A DNA stretch of 64,000 nt from Micromonospora endolithica (GTDB taxonomy: Bacteria > Actinomycetota > Actinomycetes > Mycobacteriales > Micromonosporaceae), in assembly GCF_003626595.1 (NCBI RefSeq), contig NZ_RBAK01000002.1, forward strand, positions 558,001-622,000. Direction: 5' to 3'. A model generated the notes under the pieces. The model ran no database searches. It was not told where the DNA came from and was given only the letters and a program-made list of their open reading frames with translations. Every line of letters starts with the position of its first letter. Positions within the stretch are counted from its first letter, which is position 1. Below, piece by piece: positions 53,899 through 61,772 of the stretch. The position numbers and the translations under genes are program-made.

Positions 53899-53980
53899 GG
53901 TGGAATTCTCCACCGGCCCGGGGTTTGGATCCCCCGGCAAGGGGGATCGAGAAGTCGACCGGGCGGAGTCGCCCGGTCGA
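53899..53980. repeat. three adjacent hairpins
   Basis: GGTGGA-ATTC-TCCACC (53899-53914), GATCCCCC-N5-GGGGGATC (53928-53948) and TCGACCGGGCG-GAGT-CGCCCGGTCGA (53955-53980) follow each other within 82 nt. They lie between the divergent cupin and beta-protein genes, where no terminator is needed. Confidence 0.7.
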
Positions 53981-54117
53981 GCCAGGTCCCCGCCGGCGTA
54001 CCGCCGTACGGCTGCGGTGGTGGGAGACGGCCAGAGCGCGGCGACGTTCCGACCCACGGTCGAGCGGCGCCGTGCGCTCGTGTCCGGATCCCGGCCGTCC
54101 GCCCGGCCGGCCGGGAA

Positions 54118-54137
54118 ACTGTCCGATCTTGGACAGT
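54118..54137. promoter_or_regulatory. 7-6-7 inverted repeat
   Basis: ACTGTCC-GATCTT-GGACAGT is a perfect inverted repeat about 80 bp upstream of the -10 of the beta-family gene; candidate operator of unknown regulator. Confidence 0.45.
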
Positions 54138-54217
54138 GGTCGCCCGGAAAACCCGCTGACCTGCGACGGAAGCCACCGGTGTCGACGGTGTCCCGGTCGC
54201 GGGCAGCGGAGCGTCGC

Positions 54218-54223
54218 TAGGCT
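54218..54223 (+). promoter_or_regulatory. -10 element, leaderless beta-protein promoter
   Basis: TAGGCT lies 5 nt before ATG 54229, again the leaderless layout. Confidence 0.5.
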
Positions 54224-54228
54224 GAGGT

Positions 54229-55332
54229 ATGGCGCCCGCCCACGAGGGCCGGGTGGCGGAACCGGTCTACCGCCCCATCCTCGCCAACCGACGGGGTGAG
54301 CTGGAGGCGCTCAGCCACCTCGACGGCGCGGTCGCGCCACTGCTCGCCCCGGTCATCAACCTGTCCATACTGGACTCGCACGTCCTCGACATTCTCGGGC
54401 GACTGCCCGACGGCCTGGTCCCGGCGGTCGACGTCACCGCCCTGCCGGACGGGCCGGAGACCGAACTGACCCGCTGGGGCGTACCGCTGGTGCCGGTGAT
54501 CGGACTCAGCGAGAGCAGCCGTCGGCTGGTCACCCACGGTGCGGCGGCACGGACCCTCGCCCACCGCGCGGTGGTCCGGTTGCGGGTCGCCGCGGACCGG
54601 TCCGGCCCGGACGCCGCGACCGCCGCCGTGGAGCGGATCTGGCGGCTCACCCGACTGCTGCCCGAGCAGTGCGACCTGCTCGTCGACGCCGGCGACGTGT
54701 GCTGCCCGGCCGACGTGCGGGTCACCGGTCCCCGGGTCCGACGACTGCTGGACTGGGCCCGCCGGCACGCGTGGCGCTCGGTCAGCGTGGCGGCCGGCGG
54801 GATGCCCGCCACGCTGTCCCGCCTGCCCACCGACGAGCCGGTACGCCTCGACCGCTGGGACTGGCAGCTCTGGCGGGACCTCGCCGACCTGGGCGTCGGT
54901 TACGGCGACTACGGCGTCGGCCCGGCGGTGCGCGGTGGGGACCAGCCGGCCGAGCGGCTGCCCACCATCTGCTACACCGCCGACGGGGCCTGGTGGGTGT
55001 ACCGCTGGTCCCGTCGGGGCGGCCGGGGCGACGACCGGTTCGCCGACCTGTGCCGCACTTTGGTCACCGCGCCGCACTGGCCGGCGACCGGGGCGGGCTA
55101 CTCCTGGGGTGACCACGAGATCCTCCGCCGGGCCCGGCGGTCGGCCGGTGCCGGGTCCCCGGCCAACTGGGTCGCGTGGAGCACGTCGCACCACCTGGCG
55201 TACGTCCTGAACGCCCTGCGGGAGCCGGGCGGCACGGCCCGGTCCGGCCCTTGGCGGGACGACCCGGCGCACCCCCAGCGCGGGCGACCCGGCCGGCCGC
55301 ACCGGGGCGGCGCGGCGCGACGGGCGGGTTGA
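54229..55332 (+). CDS. beta family protein (PF14350-like)
   Basis: A 367-residue protein resembling the Beta protein family named after a phage protein. YRPILANRRGELEALSHLD with APLLAPVINL at the start and GYSWGDHEILRRA ... ANWVAWSTSHHLAYVLNAL at the end are the segments that I recognise. The middle looks like a TIM-barrel-type alternation of strands and helices. No biochemical role is established; homologues turn up beside phage and defence genes. The tail (about 335-367) is Arg/Gly/Pro-rich and may be disordered. Confidence 0.72.
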   Translation: MAPAHEGRVAEPVYRPILANRRGELEALSHLDGAVAPLLAPVINLSILDSHVLDILGRLPDGLVPAVDVTALPDGPETELTRWGVPLVPVIGLSESSRRLVTHGAAARTLAHRAVVRLRVAADRSGPDAATAAVERIWRLTRLLPEQCDLLVDAGDVCCPADVRVTGPRVRRLLDWARRHAWRSVSVAAGGMPATLSRLPTDEPVRLDRWDWQLWRDLADLGVGYGDYGVGPAVRGGDQPAERLPTICYTADGAWWVYRWSRRGGRGDDRFADLCRTLVTAPHWPATGAGYSWGDHEILRRARRSAGAGSPANWVAWSTSHHLAYVLNALREPGGTARSGPWRDDPAHPQRGRPGRPHRGGAARRAG

Positions 55333-55338
55333 CCGGCC

Positions 55339-55620
55339 CTACTGCTTGTCGGTGAAGCCGAACTGGATGACACCCTCCTCGTCGACGGACGCGTCCACCG
55401 AGGCGTCGCCGAGCAGCTCGGCGGCGTCGGAGTCGAGGAAGATCCGCGCGCCCTGGTTGTCGACCACGTGATCGCCCTCGACCGGCTCGGCGACCAGTTC
55501 GACGGTGAGCGAACCGGCCTGGGCGTCGGCGGCGATACGCACCCCGCCGTCGTCGGCGACGTCCTGCTGGGTGGCGAGGTCACGGATGACCAGCACGGCG
55601 TTGTCGGTCATGGTGAGCAT
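55339..55620 (-). CDS. HesB/IscA-like protein lacking cysteines
   Basis: A 93-residue protein with the A-type Fe-S carrier fold outline (LTMTDNAVLVIRDLATQQ, GVRIAADAQAGSLTVELV, NQGARIFLDSDAAELLGDASVD). In true IscA/HesB proteins three cysteines bind iron; this one contains none. It therefore cannot carry a cluster in the usual way. Similar cysteine-free forms occur in actinobacteria, with unknown function. ATG 55620 has GAGGAG 7 nt upstream. Very acidic. Confidence 0.78.
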   Translation of the reverse strand: MLTMTDNAVLVIRDLATQQDVADDGGVRIAADAQAGSLTVELVAEPVEGDHVVDNQGARIFLDSDAAELLGDASVDASVDEEGVIQFGFTDKQ

Positions 55621-55929
55621 GGTGGAACTCCTCGTGGATTCTGGGATTCGCGACGCGGACCGGGAGCGGCCCGCCGACGAGCACACGTCGGAGGCGATGG
55701 GAGGGGCGAGCGGTCACCGCCGCCGCAGGCAGGGGCCGACAACGGGCCCCGTCCCGACCCACGTTGCCCGCTGCGGCGGCATCCGTCAAATAGAGCACCG
55801 TCTGTTCACGACCGGGCCGGACACCGGTCGAGGGTGGTTCACCGAAACGCCGGCGCGAGCCCCGGCGGGCGTGCTAGACGGCCCGGGGCGGAGGATGCGT
55901 TTTCCCAGGTGAGAGACGTTATGCGTCCC
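55621..55929. other. intergenic region
   Basis: About 310 nt between the divergent HesB-like and aquaporin genes. Apart from the aquaporin -10 at its right edge I see no gene, RNA or repeat. Confidence 0.5.
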
Positions 55930-55935
55930 TATGCT
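55930..55935 (+). promoter_or_regulatory. -10 element, leaderless aquaporin promoter
   Basis: TATGCT, 6 nt before ATG 55942. An in-frame ATG at 55921 lies upstream of it and so is not favoured. Confidence 0.55.
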
Positions 55936-55941
55936 CGGGGA

Positions 55942-56658
55942 ATGAACGACATCCGCCGCTACGCGGTCGAGTTCCTGGGCACCCTGCTGCTGGTGTTCTT
56001 CGGGGTGGGCGCCGCGGTCGCGGCGCGGGTGCAGGGCGGCGTGGTCGTGGTGGCCCTGGCGTTCGGGTTCACCATGCTCGCGATGGTCTACACGCTCGGT
56101 CCGATCTCCGGCAGCCATCTCAATCCGGCGGTCACCCTCGGGGTACTGCTGTCCGGGAAGATCTCGCTGCTGGGCGCGGTCGCGTACTGGATCGCGCAGT
56201 TCGCCGGCGCGACCGTGGCGAGCTTCGTCCTCTGGGGACTGACCCGGTGGGGTGACGTGGTCGACCAGACCGGAGCCCTGGGCACCAACGGGTACGGAGC
56301 GCACATCAACCGCGGCGGCGCGGCCGTCCTGGAGGTCGCCCTGACCTTCCTGTTCGTCCTGGTCGTCCTGGTGGTCACCAGCCGCACCGAGAACGCGGCG
56401 GTCGCCGGCACCGCGATCGGCCTGGCGCTGGCCACGGCGCACCTGGTGGGCATCACCCTGGACGGCACGTCGGTCAACCCGGCCCGGTCCTTCGGACCGG
56501 CGATCTTCGAGGGTGGCGCGGCGCTGCGGCAACTCTGGGTCTTCATCGTCTTCCCGCTGCTCGGCGGGGCGCTCGCCGCCCTGGTGGCACCACTGGTCAC
56601 CGGGCACGGCGGGCGGTACCGGGGCGAGCCCGAGGAGCCGGCCCCGGCCACCCGGTGA
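55942..56658 (+). CDS. aquaporin (MIP family channel)
   Basis: A 238-residue six-helix channel. Both NPA boxes are intact: SHLNPAVTLG (61-63) and SVNPARSFGPA (179-181) with the selectivity-filter Arg182. VEFLGTLLLVFFGVG is the usual first helix. The residues around the second NPA favour a water channel of AqpZ type over a glycerol facilitator, though that is an inference. Leaderless start. Confidence 0.93.
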   Translation: MNDIRRYAVEFLGTLLLVFFGVGAAVAARVQGGVVVVALAFGFTMLAMVYTLGPISGSHLNPAVTLGVLLSGKISLLGAVAYWIAQFAGATVASFVLWGLTRWGDVVDQTGALGTNGYGAHINRGGAAVLEVALTFLFVLVVLVVTSRTENAAVAGTAIGLALATAHLVGITLDGTSVNPARSFGPAIFEGGAALRQLWVFIVFPLLGGALAALVAPLVTGHGGRYRGEPEEPAPATR

Positions 56659-56668
56659 CGGTCGGGCG

Positions 56669-57106
56669 TCAGGCGCGTTCCAGCACCACGACGGGTATCT
56701 CCCGGTCCGTCTTCGCCTGGTAGTCGTCGTACGCGGGCCAGATCCGGGCCATCTCCGACCACATCCGTGGCTTCTCCGCGGCGGTGGCGGTACGCGCCCG
56801 GGCGGTGAACGTGTCCGCGCCGACCTGCACCCGCACCAGCGGTTCGTCCAGCAGGTTGAGGTACCACGCGGGGTGCTTCGGGTCGCCGCCCTGGGAGGCC
56901 ACCACCAGATAGCCGTCGCCCTGGCGACCGTAGATGAGCGCGGTCCGCCGCAGCTTGCCGCTCCGTCGGCCCCGGGTGGTCAGCAGCAGCGTGAAGACGC
57001 CCGGCCGCCACTCGTGCCCCTCCGCGCCGTCGGTCTCGACGTACCGTCGGATGTGGTTGGCCACCCAGCCCGCGGGGCTGTCCACCACCTGTTCGCTCGC
57101 CGTCAT
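56669..57106 (-). CDS. F420-type deazaflavin-dependent nitroreductase family protein
   Basis: A 145-residue split-beta-barrel protein of the Ddn/Rv3547 family: LLLTTRGRRSGKLRRTAL and GDGYLVVASQGGDPKHPAWYLNL (seen as SQGGDPKHPAWYLN) are the cofactor and substrate signatures. Such enzymes use reduced coenzyme F420 on quinones or nitro compounds. ATG has GGAGG 4 nt upstream. Convergent with the aquaporin gene (10-nt gap). Confidence 0.9.
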   Translation of the reverse strand: MTASEQVVDSPAGWVANHIRRYVETDGAEGHEWRPGVFTLLLTTRGRRSGKLRRTALIYGRQGDGYLVVASQGGDPKHPAWYLNLLDEPLVRVQVGADTFTARARTATAAEKPRMWSEMARIWPAYDDYQAKTDREIPVVVLERA

Positions 57107-57180
57107 CGGTCCTCCGCCTTCTCGCGTCCGTACGTCGTGATCACGCTACTCCCGGCGACCCCTACCGGCGCGGTGAACGT

Positions 57181-57197
57181 GGACCGGGGGCCGGTCC
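57181..57197. terminator. small hairpin after membrane-protein gene
   Basis: GGACCGG-GGG-CCGGTCC, 7-bp stem with 3-nt loop immediately past the stop of the gene at 57201 (minus strand). Confidence 0.4.
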
Positions 57198-57200
57198 CGG

Positions 57201-58160
57201 TCAGCGCAGTGCGACGGCCTGAAGGCCGACACCGCCGCACTCCTCGGTGAAGACCTCCTCGGCCGTCCAGGTCAGCACCAGGCGGGCGCCCGGTGGGGCC
57301 TGGAAACGGATCGTGAAGTCGGCCGTCCGGCTGGTGTGCGGATCCTCCAGCCGCACCGTGCGGGTCGGGCCGCCGGTGGAGAGCCGGGCGTCCAGCCGGC
57401 CCCGGGCCATCCACAGTCCGGCGTACAGGTGCACGGTCCGCACCTCGCCGCTGCTGGCCACGGCGAGCGCGACGCCGTTGCCCGCGCCGCAGGTGTACAC
57501 ACCGTTCGCGGTGCCGTCGGCCGCGTTCACCGGATCGCCGTCCCGCCAGCGGAACAACTCCTGACTGACCGTCCAGACGTCCCGCTCGCCGGCACCGCCC
57601 TCGTCGCGGATCTCACCGGAGCCGCCGCGCTTGCGGACCACACCCTCCCCGCCGGCACCGCGGAGTCCCCAGTGGACCCAGTCGCGGGAACCGACCGCGG
57701 TCAGGTCCACCTCGGCGGGCACCTCCGCCCGGCCGACGGTGAGCACCGGTGGCGCGGGCGGCGACGGGCGGGGTGACGGCGGCGCCGGCGGCGGGCTCGG
57801 TGCTTGTTGCCGCGGGCGCAGACCCGGCGAGGCCGCGGCGGTCGGGTCGCGGCCCTCCACGACGGGGAAGGCGCTCGGCCGGTTGACCCGGGCCGGGACA
57901 CCCCCGGGGCCTTCGGCGTCGTCCGGACCGGAACCCGACCGCGCGTCGACGTAGACGACCAGGCCGGCCAGGAGGACGAGGACGATCAGCCCTTCGAGGG
58001 CCAGTCGGCGGCGACGTCGGATCCGGGCCGACCTCCGAAGGTCACTGCGGGTCCGGCCCGGCGGCACCGCGGGGGCACCGAGCCGGGAGCCCGGCGTACG
58101 GTCCGACCGGCTGAGGGGCGACTCTCCAGCGCCTCCGGGTGGGACGTCATGCTCCGCCAC
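57201..58160 (-). CDS. membrane-anchored extracellular hypothetical protein
   Basis: A 319-residue protein not assigned to a family. A charged cytoplasmic tail with RRSARIRRRRR leads into one transmembrane helix (about 54-71, LEGLIVLVLLAGLVVYV). A Pro-rich spacer (PSPPPAPPSPRPSPPAPP) carries an outside beta-rich domain (about 140-319) with two cysteines (YTCGAGNG and EECGGVG) that could pair. Strand-rich composition hints at a carbohydrate-binding or sandwich fold (inference). GTG 58160 has GGAGAG nearby. Confidence 0.7.
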   Translation of the reverse strand: MAEHDVPPGGAGESPLSRSDRTPGSRLGAPAVPPGRTRSDLRRSARIRRRRRLALEGLIVLVLLAGLVVYVDARSGSGPDDAEGPGGVPARVNRPSAFPVVEGRDPTAAASPGLRPRQQAPSPPPAPPSPRPSPPAPPVLTVGRAEVPAEVDLTAVGSRDWVHWGLRGAGGEGVVRKRGGSGEIRDEGGAGERDVWTVSQELFRWRDGDPVNAADGTANGVYTCGAGNGVALAVASSGEVRTVHLYAGLWMARGRLDARLSTGGPTRTVRLEDPHTSRTADFTIRFQAPPGARLVLTWTAEEVFTEECGGVGLQAVALR

Positions 58161-58277
58161 CGGCTCTCCACTCCCCGCCGGCCGTGCCCGATCCGGCGAA
58201 CGTGACGTCCGTTCTGAGGGGGTTCACGTTGGCACGGATCGGACTTTTCCGCCAGCCGGCAACCGTTTGGCGTGTCC

Positions 58278-58293
58278 CGTTCGTTACCGAACG
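58278..58293. promoter_or_regulatory. inverted repeat CGTTCG-TTAC-CGAACG
   Basis: A perfect 6-bp stem with 4-nt centre, about 30 nt past the heliorhodopsin stop and upstream of the neighbouring minus-strand gene. It may be a weak terminator or an operator. Confidence 0.4.
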
Positions 58294-58320
58294 AGATGCG
58301 ACCGTCCCGGCGGCCCCGCC

Positions 58321-59088
58321 TCAGCTACGCAGGACGTTGGCATAGATCAGCCATGCCAGCGCCGACTTCGCCCCGAGGCTCAGCAGGATGTACGACACCT
58401 CGCCGTACCGGTAGTCCCGCCAGGGTCCGCGCTGCGCGTACTGCAACGCCATGTTCACCGCGAAGCTGGCGAACAGCAGGAACTGCACGATGATGATCGC
58501 CCACACGAAGCCGGGGATCTCCGGCGGCTCGGCGACGTACGCGGCGATGGCGAGCCAGGGCGCCAGCCCGACCAGCGTGCCGAACCAGAAGGCACTCCAG
58601 TCCGCCCGTCCCGGCGTCTGCTGCCGCTCCATCAGCAGGCCGAAGAGGATCATCGCCGTGTTCGCCGCGAACAGACCGATCACCGCCGCCAGGTCCCGGA
58701 TGCCGACGAACAGTCCGATCAGAACGATCATGATGGAGGCGCTGACCGAGTACTCGATCCAGCGGGCGTAGTTGGACCGGCGGTCGAGGTTGCCCTCGTA
58801 CCAGCGCCGGATGCCGGGCGCGGCGCAGAGGAAGTGGTCGACGGCGGCCAGCAGCAGGAACACCGCCACCGCCGGGCCGATCGGGATCCGGAACACGGTC
58901 TCCGGCAGGGTGCCGGCGCGCAGGGTCACCGGGTCGGCGGTCAGGTACGAGGCGGTGACCGGCAGTTCCAGACCGTTGCTGGCCGCCCACATCCACAACC
59001 CCTCGGCGGCCAGCAGGACACCCACCGCCACGTTGAACCAACGCAACCGTCGGTAGCGGTCGGACCGGTCGGTCACCTGCTGGGCCAT
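58321..59088 (-). CDS. heliorhodopsin
   Basis: A 255-residue seven-helix retinal protein of the heliorhodopsin family, which sits with its N-terminus inside the cell, opposite to type 1 rhodopsins. Seen: RWFNVAVGVLLAAEGL (helix A), ARWIEYSVSASIMIVLIG (helix C) with counter-ion Glu112, NTAMILFGLLMERQQ, SAFWFGTLVGLAPWLAI, and helix G ILLSLGAKSALAWLIY with Schiff-base Lys241. The order and motifs match the 48C12 heliorhodopsin over the whole length. No retinal-synthesis gene is in the window. ATG 59088 is 6 nt after TATCGT on the minus strand (59100-59095): leaderless. Confidence 0.93.
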   Translation of the reverse strand: MAQQVTDRSDRYRRLRWFNVAVGVLLAAEGLWMWAASNGLELPVTASYLTADPVTLRAGTLPETVFRIPIGPAVAVFLLLAAVDHFLCAAPGIRRWYEGNLDRRSNYARWIEYSVSASIMIVLIGLFVGIRDLAAVIGLFAANTAMILFGLLMERQQTPGRADWSAFWFGTLVGLAPWLAIAAYVAEPPEIPGFVWAIIIVQFLLFASFAVNMALQYAQRGPWRDYRYGEVSYILLSLGAKSALAWLIYANVLRS

Positions 59089-59094
59089 GAACGC

Positions 59095-59100
59095 ACGATA
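59095..59100 (-). promoter_or_regulatory. -10 element, leaderless heliorhodopsin promoter
   Basis: TATCGT on the minus strand with a 6-nt spacer to ATG 59088. The gene would be transcribed alone, not from the pentapeptide gene. Confidence 0.5.
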
Positions 59101-59151
59101 GGCGCTGTGAGCTGCTCTTTCCGGTGCTCGCGCGTCGTTCGCCCGACCGGG

Positions 59152-59745
59152 TCAGCCCAGCCGGAAGCCGAGCGTCTGCACGAGCACCACGGCCTGTTCG
59201 GCGTCGATGAGCGCGCCGGCCCGCCGCACCTCGGTCGGGTCGAGCGCGGTGAGGTCACTGCCGCGCAGGTCCGCGCCGGACAGGTCGGCCCGGAGCAACT
59301 GGCCGCCGGACAGGTCCACGCCGGAGACCGTGGCGCCGCTCAGGTCGGCCCCGGTCAGGTCGACCTCGCGCATCCGGACCCCGGTGAACCGGGCCCCCCG
59401 CAGGTCGGCGCCGGTCAACGTCGCGAACGACCAGTCGCCGCCGTCGACCGTCAGCGGTCGCAGGTCGCACTGGTCGAAGACGCTGCCGACCAGCTTGCAG
59501 CCGGTGAACTGCGCGTCGAAGAAGGAGCAGCGGCGGAACACGCACCGGGTGAAGGCCGAGTCGACGTGCCGGGAGGCGTTGAACGTGGTGGTGCCGAAGG
59601 TGCATCCGGTGAAGGTCGCGCCCCGACTGAGCGCCTCGGTGAGGTCCACGTCGAAGAATTCGCAGCCGACGAAGTGCCGGTCGATCAACTCCTCCGCGTA
59701 CCAGTCGTCGTGGCGGAAGGTGGCACCCTCGGTCGGCTCCGGCAT
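59152..59745 (-). CDS. pentapeptide-repeat protein
   Basis: A 197-residue right-handed beta-helix protein. Five-residue repeats of the A(D/N)LXX type run from about residue 25 to 165 with a short irregular break near 100 (DVDLTEALSRGATFTGCTF ... TGADLRGARFTGVRMREVDL in outline). The break and size resemble Qnr/McbG proteins, which mimic DNA and protect gyrase, but a resistance role cannot be claimed from sequence alone. ATG is 6 nt after TAGTCT (minus strand, 59757-59752). Confidence 0.87.
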   Translation of the reverse strand: MPEPTEGATFRHDDWYAEELIDRHFVGCEFFDVDLTEALSRGATFTGCTFGTTTFNASRHVDSAFTRCVFRRCSFFDAQFTGCKLVGSVFDQCDLRPLTVDGGDWSFATLTGADLRGARFTGVRMREVDLTGADLSGATVSGVDLSGGQLLRADLSGADLRGSDLTALDPTEVRRAGALIDAEQAVVLVQTLGFRLG

Positions 59746-59817
59746 GTCGCCAGACTAGGAGCGGGTAACGACGGCCACCCTTCCGGTCCGGCCGTACCGG
59801 CCGGTAGGTTCGCGGAC

Positions 59818-61050
59818 GTGAGCGTTGCACGCACCATCGACCCGGACCAGATCGGCTTCGACCCGGCCCGCCTCGGGCGGATCGACGACCACTTCGGCCG
59901 CTACGTCGACGACGGTCGGCTCCCCGGCTTCCAGGTCGTGGTCACCCGCCGCGGCGAGGTCGCCCACTCCTCGACGTACGGGCTGCGGGACGCCGAGAAG
60001 GGGCTGCCGGTCGAGCCGGACACGCTCTGGCGGATCTACTCGATGACCAAGCCGGTCACCTCGGTCGCGGCGATGACGCTGTGGGAGGAGGGCCGGTTCG
60101 AGCTGACCGACCCGATCAGCCGCTGGCTGCCGGAGTTCGCCGACCTGCGGGTCTACTCCAAGGGGTCGACGCTCAAGCCCTACACGGTGCCGGCGGTCGA
60201 ACCGATCCGGGTGTGGCACCTGCTCACCCACACCGCCGGCCTCACCTACGGCTTCATGCAGACGTCAGTGGTCGACGGTCTCTACCGGGCCGCCGGCTAC
60301 GACCTGCACCCTCCGGCGGACGTCGACCTGGCCACCGCCTGCGCGGCGTTCGGTGAGCTGCCGCTGCTGTTCCAGCCGGGCACCCGGTGGGGCTACTCGG
60401 TCGCCACCGACGTGCTCGGCCGGCTGGTCGAGGTGGTTTCCGGCCAGAGCCTGGACGCCTTCCTCACCGACCGGATCCTCCGCCCGCTGGGCATGACCGA
60501 CACCCACTGGTACGTCGAGGGCGAGGCCGCCGAACGGCTCGCCGCGCTGTACGCGCCGGACGCGCGCACCGGGCGGGCGTTCCGCTACGACAAGCTGGGG
60601 GCGCTGGCGTACGAGAAGCCGGCCCTGCTCTCCGGCGGTGGCGGGTTGATCAGCACCGCCGGCGACTACCACCGCTTCACCCAGGCGCTGCGGCGCGGCG
60701 GGGAACTGGACGGGGTACGCCTGCTCGGGCCGCGCACGGTCCGCTTCATGACCCGCAACCACCTGCCCGGCGGGCAGGACCTGGACACGCTGTCCACCGG
60801 CGGGTTCGCCGAGACCACGCTGGAGGGCGTGGGGTTCGGGCTCGGCTTCGCGGTGATCGACGATCCGGTCCCGAGCCGGGTGCCGAGCAGCGTCGGCGAG
60901 TACTACTGGGGCGGGGTGGCGAGCACCGCCTTCTGGGTGGACCCGGCCGAGGAGATCACCGCGCTGTTCTTCACCCAGTTGCTGCCGTCGAGCACGTGGC
61001 CGATCCGGTCGCAGCTACGCCAGCTGGTCTATTCCGCCCTGGTCGATTAG
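59818..61050 (+). CDS. serine hydrolase (beta-lactamase/EstB family)
   Basis: A 410-residue serine hydrolase with the penicillin-binding fold. SxxK motif SMTK (Ser75, Lys78), the YxN-equivalent tyrosine in RWGYSVATD, and a C-terminal WGG (YYWGGVASTAFW) in the place of KTG place it with class C-like esterases such as EstB. No signal peptide, so it is probably an intracellular esterase rather than a beta-lactamase. GTG 59818 is 7 nt after TAGGTT; divergent from the pentapeptide gene with 72 nt between. Confidence 0.88.
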   Translation: MSVARTIDPDQIGFDPARLGRIDDHFGRYVDDGRLPGFQVVVTRRGEVAHSSTYGLRDAEKGLPVEPDTLWRIYSMTKPVTSVAAMTLWEEGRFELTDPISRWLPEFADLRVYSKGSTLKPYTVPAVEPIRVWHLLTHTAGLTYGFMQTSVVDGLYRAAGYDLHPPADVDLATACAAFGELPLLFQPGTRWGYSVATDVLGRLVEVVSGQSLDAFLTDRILRPLGMTDTHWYVEGEAAERLAALYAPDARTGRAFRYDKLGALAYEKPALLSGGGGLISTAGDYHRFTQALRRGGELDGVRLLGPRTVRFMTRNHLPGGQDLDTLSTGGFAETTLEGVGFGLGFAVIDDPVPSRVPSSVGEYYWGGVASTAFWVDPAEEITALFFTQLLPSSTWPIRSQLRQLVYSALVD

Positions 61051-61109
61051 GGCCGCTCGGGATCGCCGTTCCCACCGCGCGCGGCGGACCCGGTCCCTAG
61101 CCTGAGGTC

Positions 61110-61751
61110 GTGGGCAACATCGTGGTTTTCGGGGCGGGTGGCACGGCCGGGTCGCGGATCTGCGCGGAGGCTTTCGACCGGGGGCACCGGGTCGTCGCGG
61201 CGGTCCGCCGGCCGGAGGCCACCTCGTACCTGCCGGCCGGGGTGCGGGTGGTCACCGGGGACGTCACCAGCGAGCGGAGCGTACGGGATGTCGCGCCGGA
61301 CGCGGACGCGCTGGTGGTGGCGGTCGGCGGCGGCGAGCGCGATCTGTGGCTCGACGCCGCGCGAGCGCTGGTCGGTGCGCTGCGTGACATGCCGGCGGCG
61401 CCCCGGATCGTCCACGTCGGCGGCGGGTCGACGTTGCTGACGCGCAAGGGCACCCGGTTCCTGGACGAGCCGGACTTCCCCGAGGAGTACCGCGAGGCCG
61501 CGCGGGGTCAGGCCGCCGCCCTGGACTACTACCGCTCCTCGGCCGACGGGGTGCGCTGGACCTACGTCTCCCCGCCGCCACTGGAGTTCCACCCCGGTGA
61601 GCGCACCGGGCACTACCGGGTCGGCGGCGACGAGCCGGTCACCGACCACGAGGGCCGCTCGGTGCTGACGTACGAGGACCTGGCGGTGGCGGTGGTGGAC
61701 GAGATCGAGACCCCGCGCTTCGAGAACACCCGCTTCGCGGTGGCCTACTGA
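61110..61751 (+). CDS. NAD(P)-binding atypical SDR (YwnB-like)
   Basis: A 213-residue Rossmann protein. Cofactor loop VVFGAGGTAGSRICAEA, second strand AVRRPEATSYL, then GDVTSERSV and VAVGGG. PPPLEFHPGERTG and the C-terminal YEDLAVAVVDEIE match the NmrA/YwnB-type putative NADH-flavin reductase group. Lacks the YxxxK of classic SDRs. GTG 61110 is 6 nt after TAGCCT. Confidence 0.88.
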   Translation: MGNIVVFGAGGTAGSRICAEAFDRGHRVVAAVRRPEATSYLPAGVRVVTGDVTSERSVRDVAPDADALVVAVGGGERDLWLDAARALVGALRDMPAAPRIVHVGGGSTLLTRKGTRFLDEPDFPEEYREAARGQAAALDYYRSSADGVRWTYVSPPPLEFHPGERTGHYRVGGDEPVTDHEGRSVLTYEDLAVAVVDEIETPRFENTRFAVAY

Positions 61752-61772
61752 GCGACGGGTCCGCCGGTGCCG

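Noticed and set aside
59818..61050. True beta-lactamase
   Set aside because: SxxK and Tyr are present, but there is no signal peptide and WGG stands in for KTG, so an esterase-type serine hydrolase is more likely.
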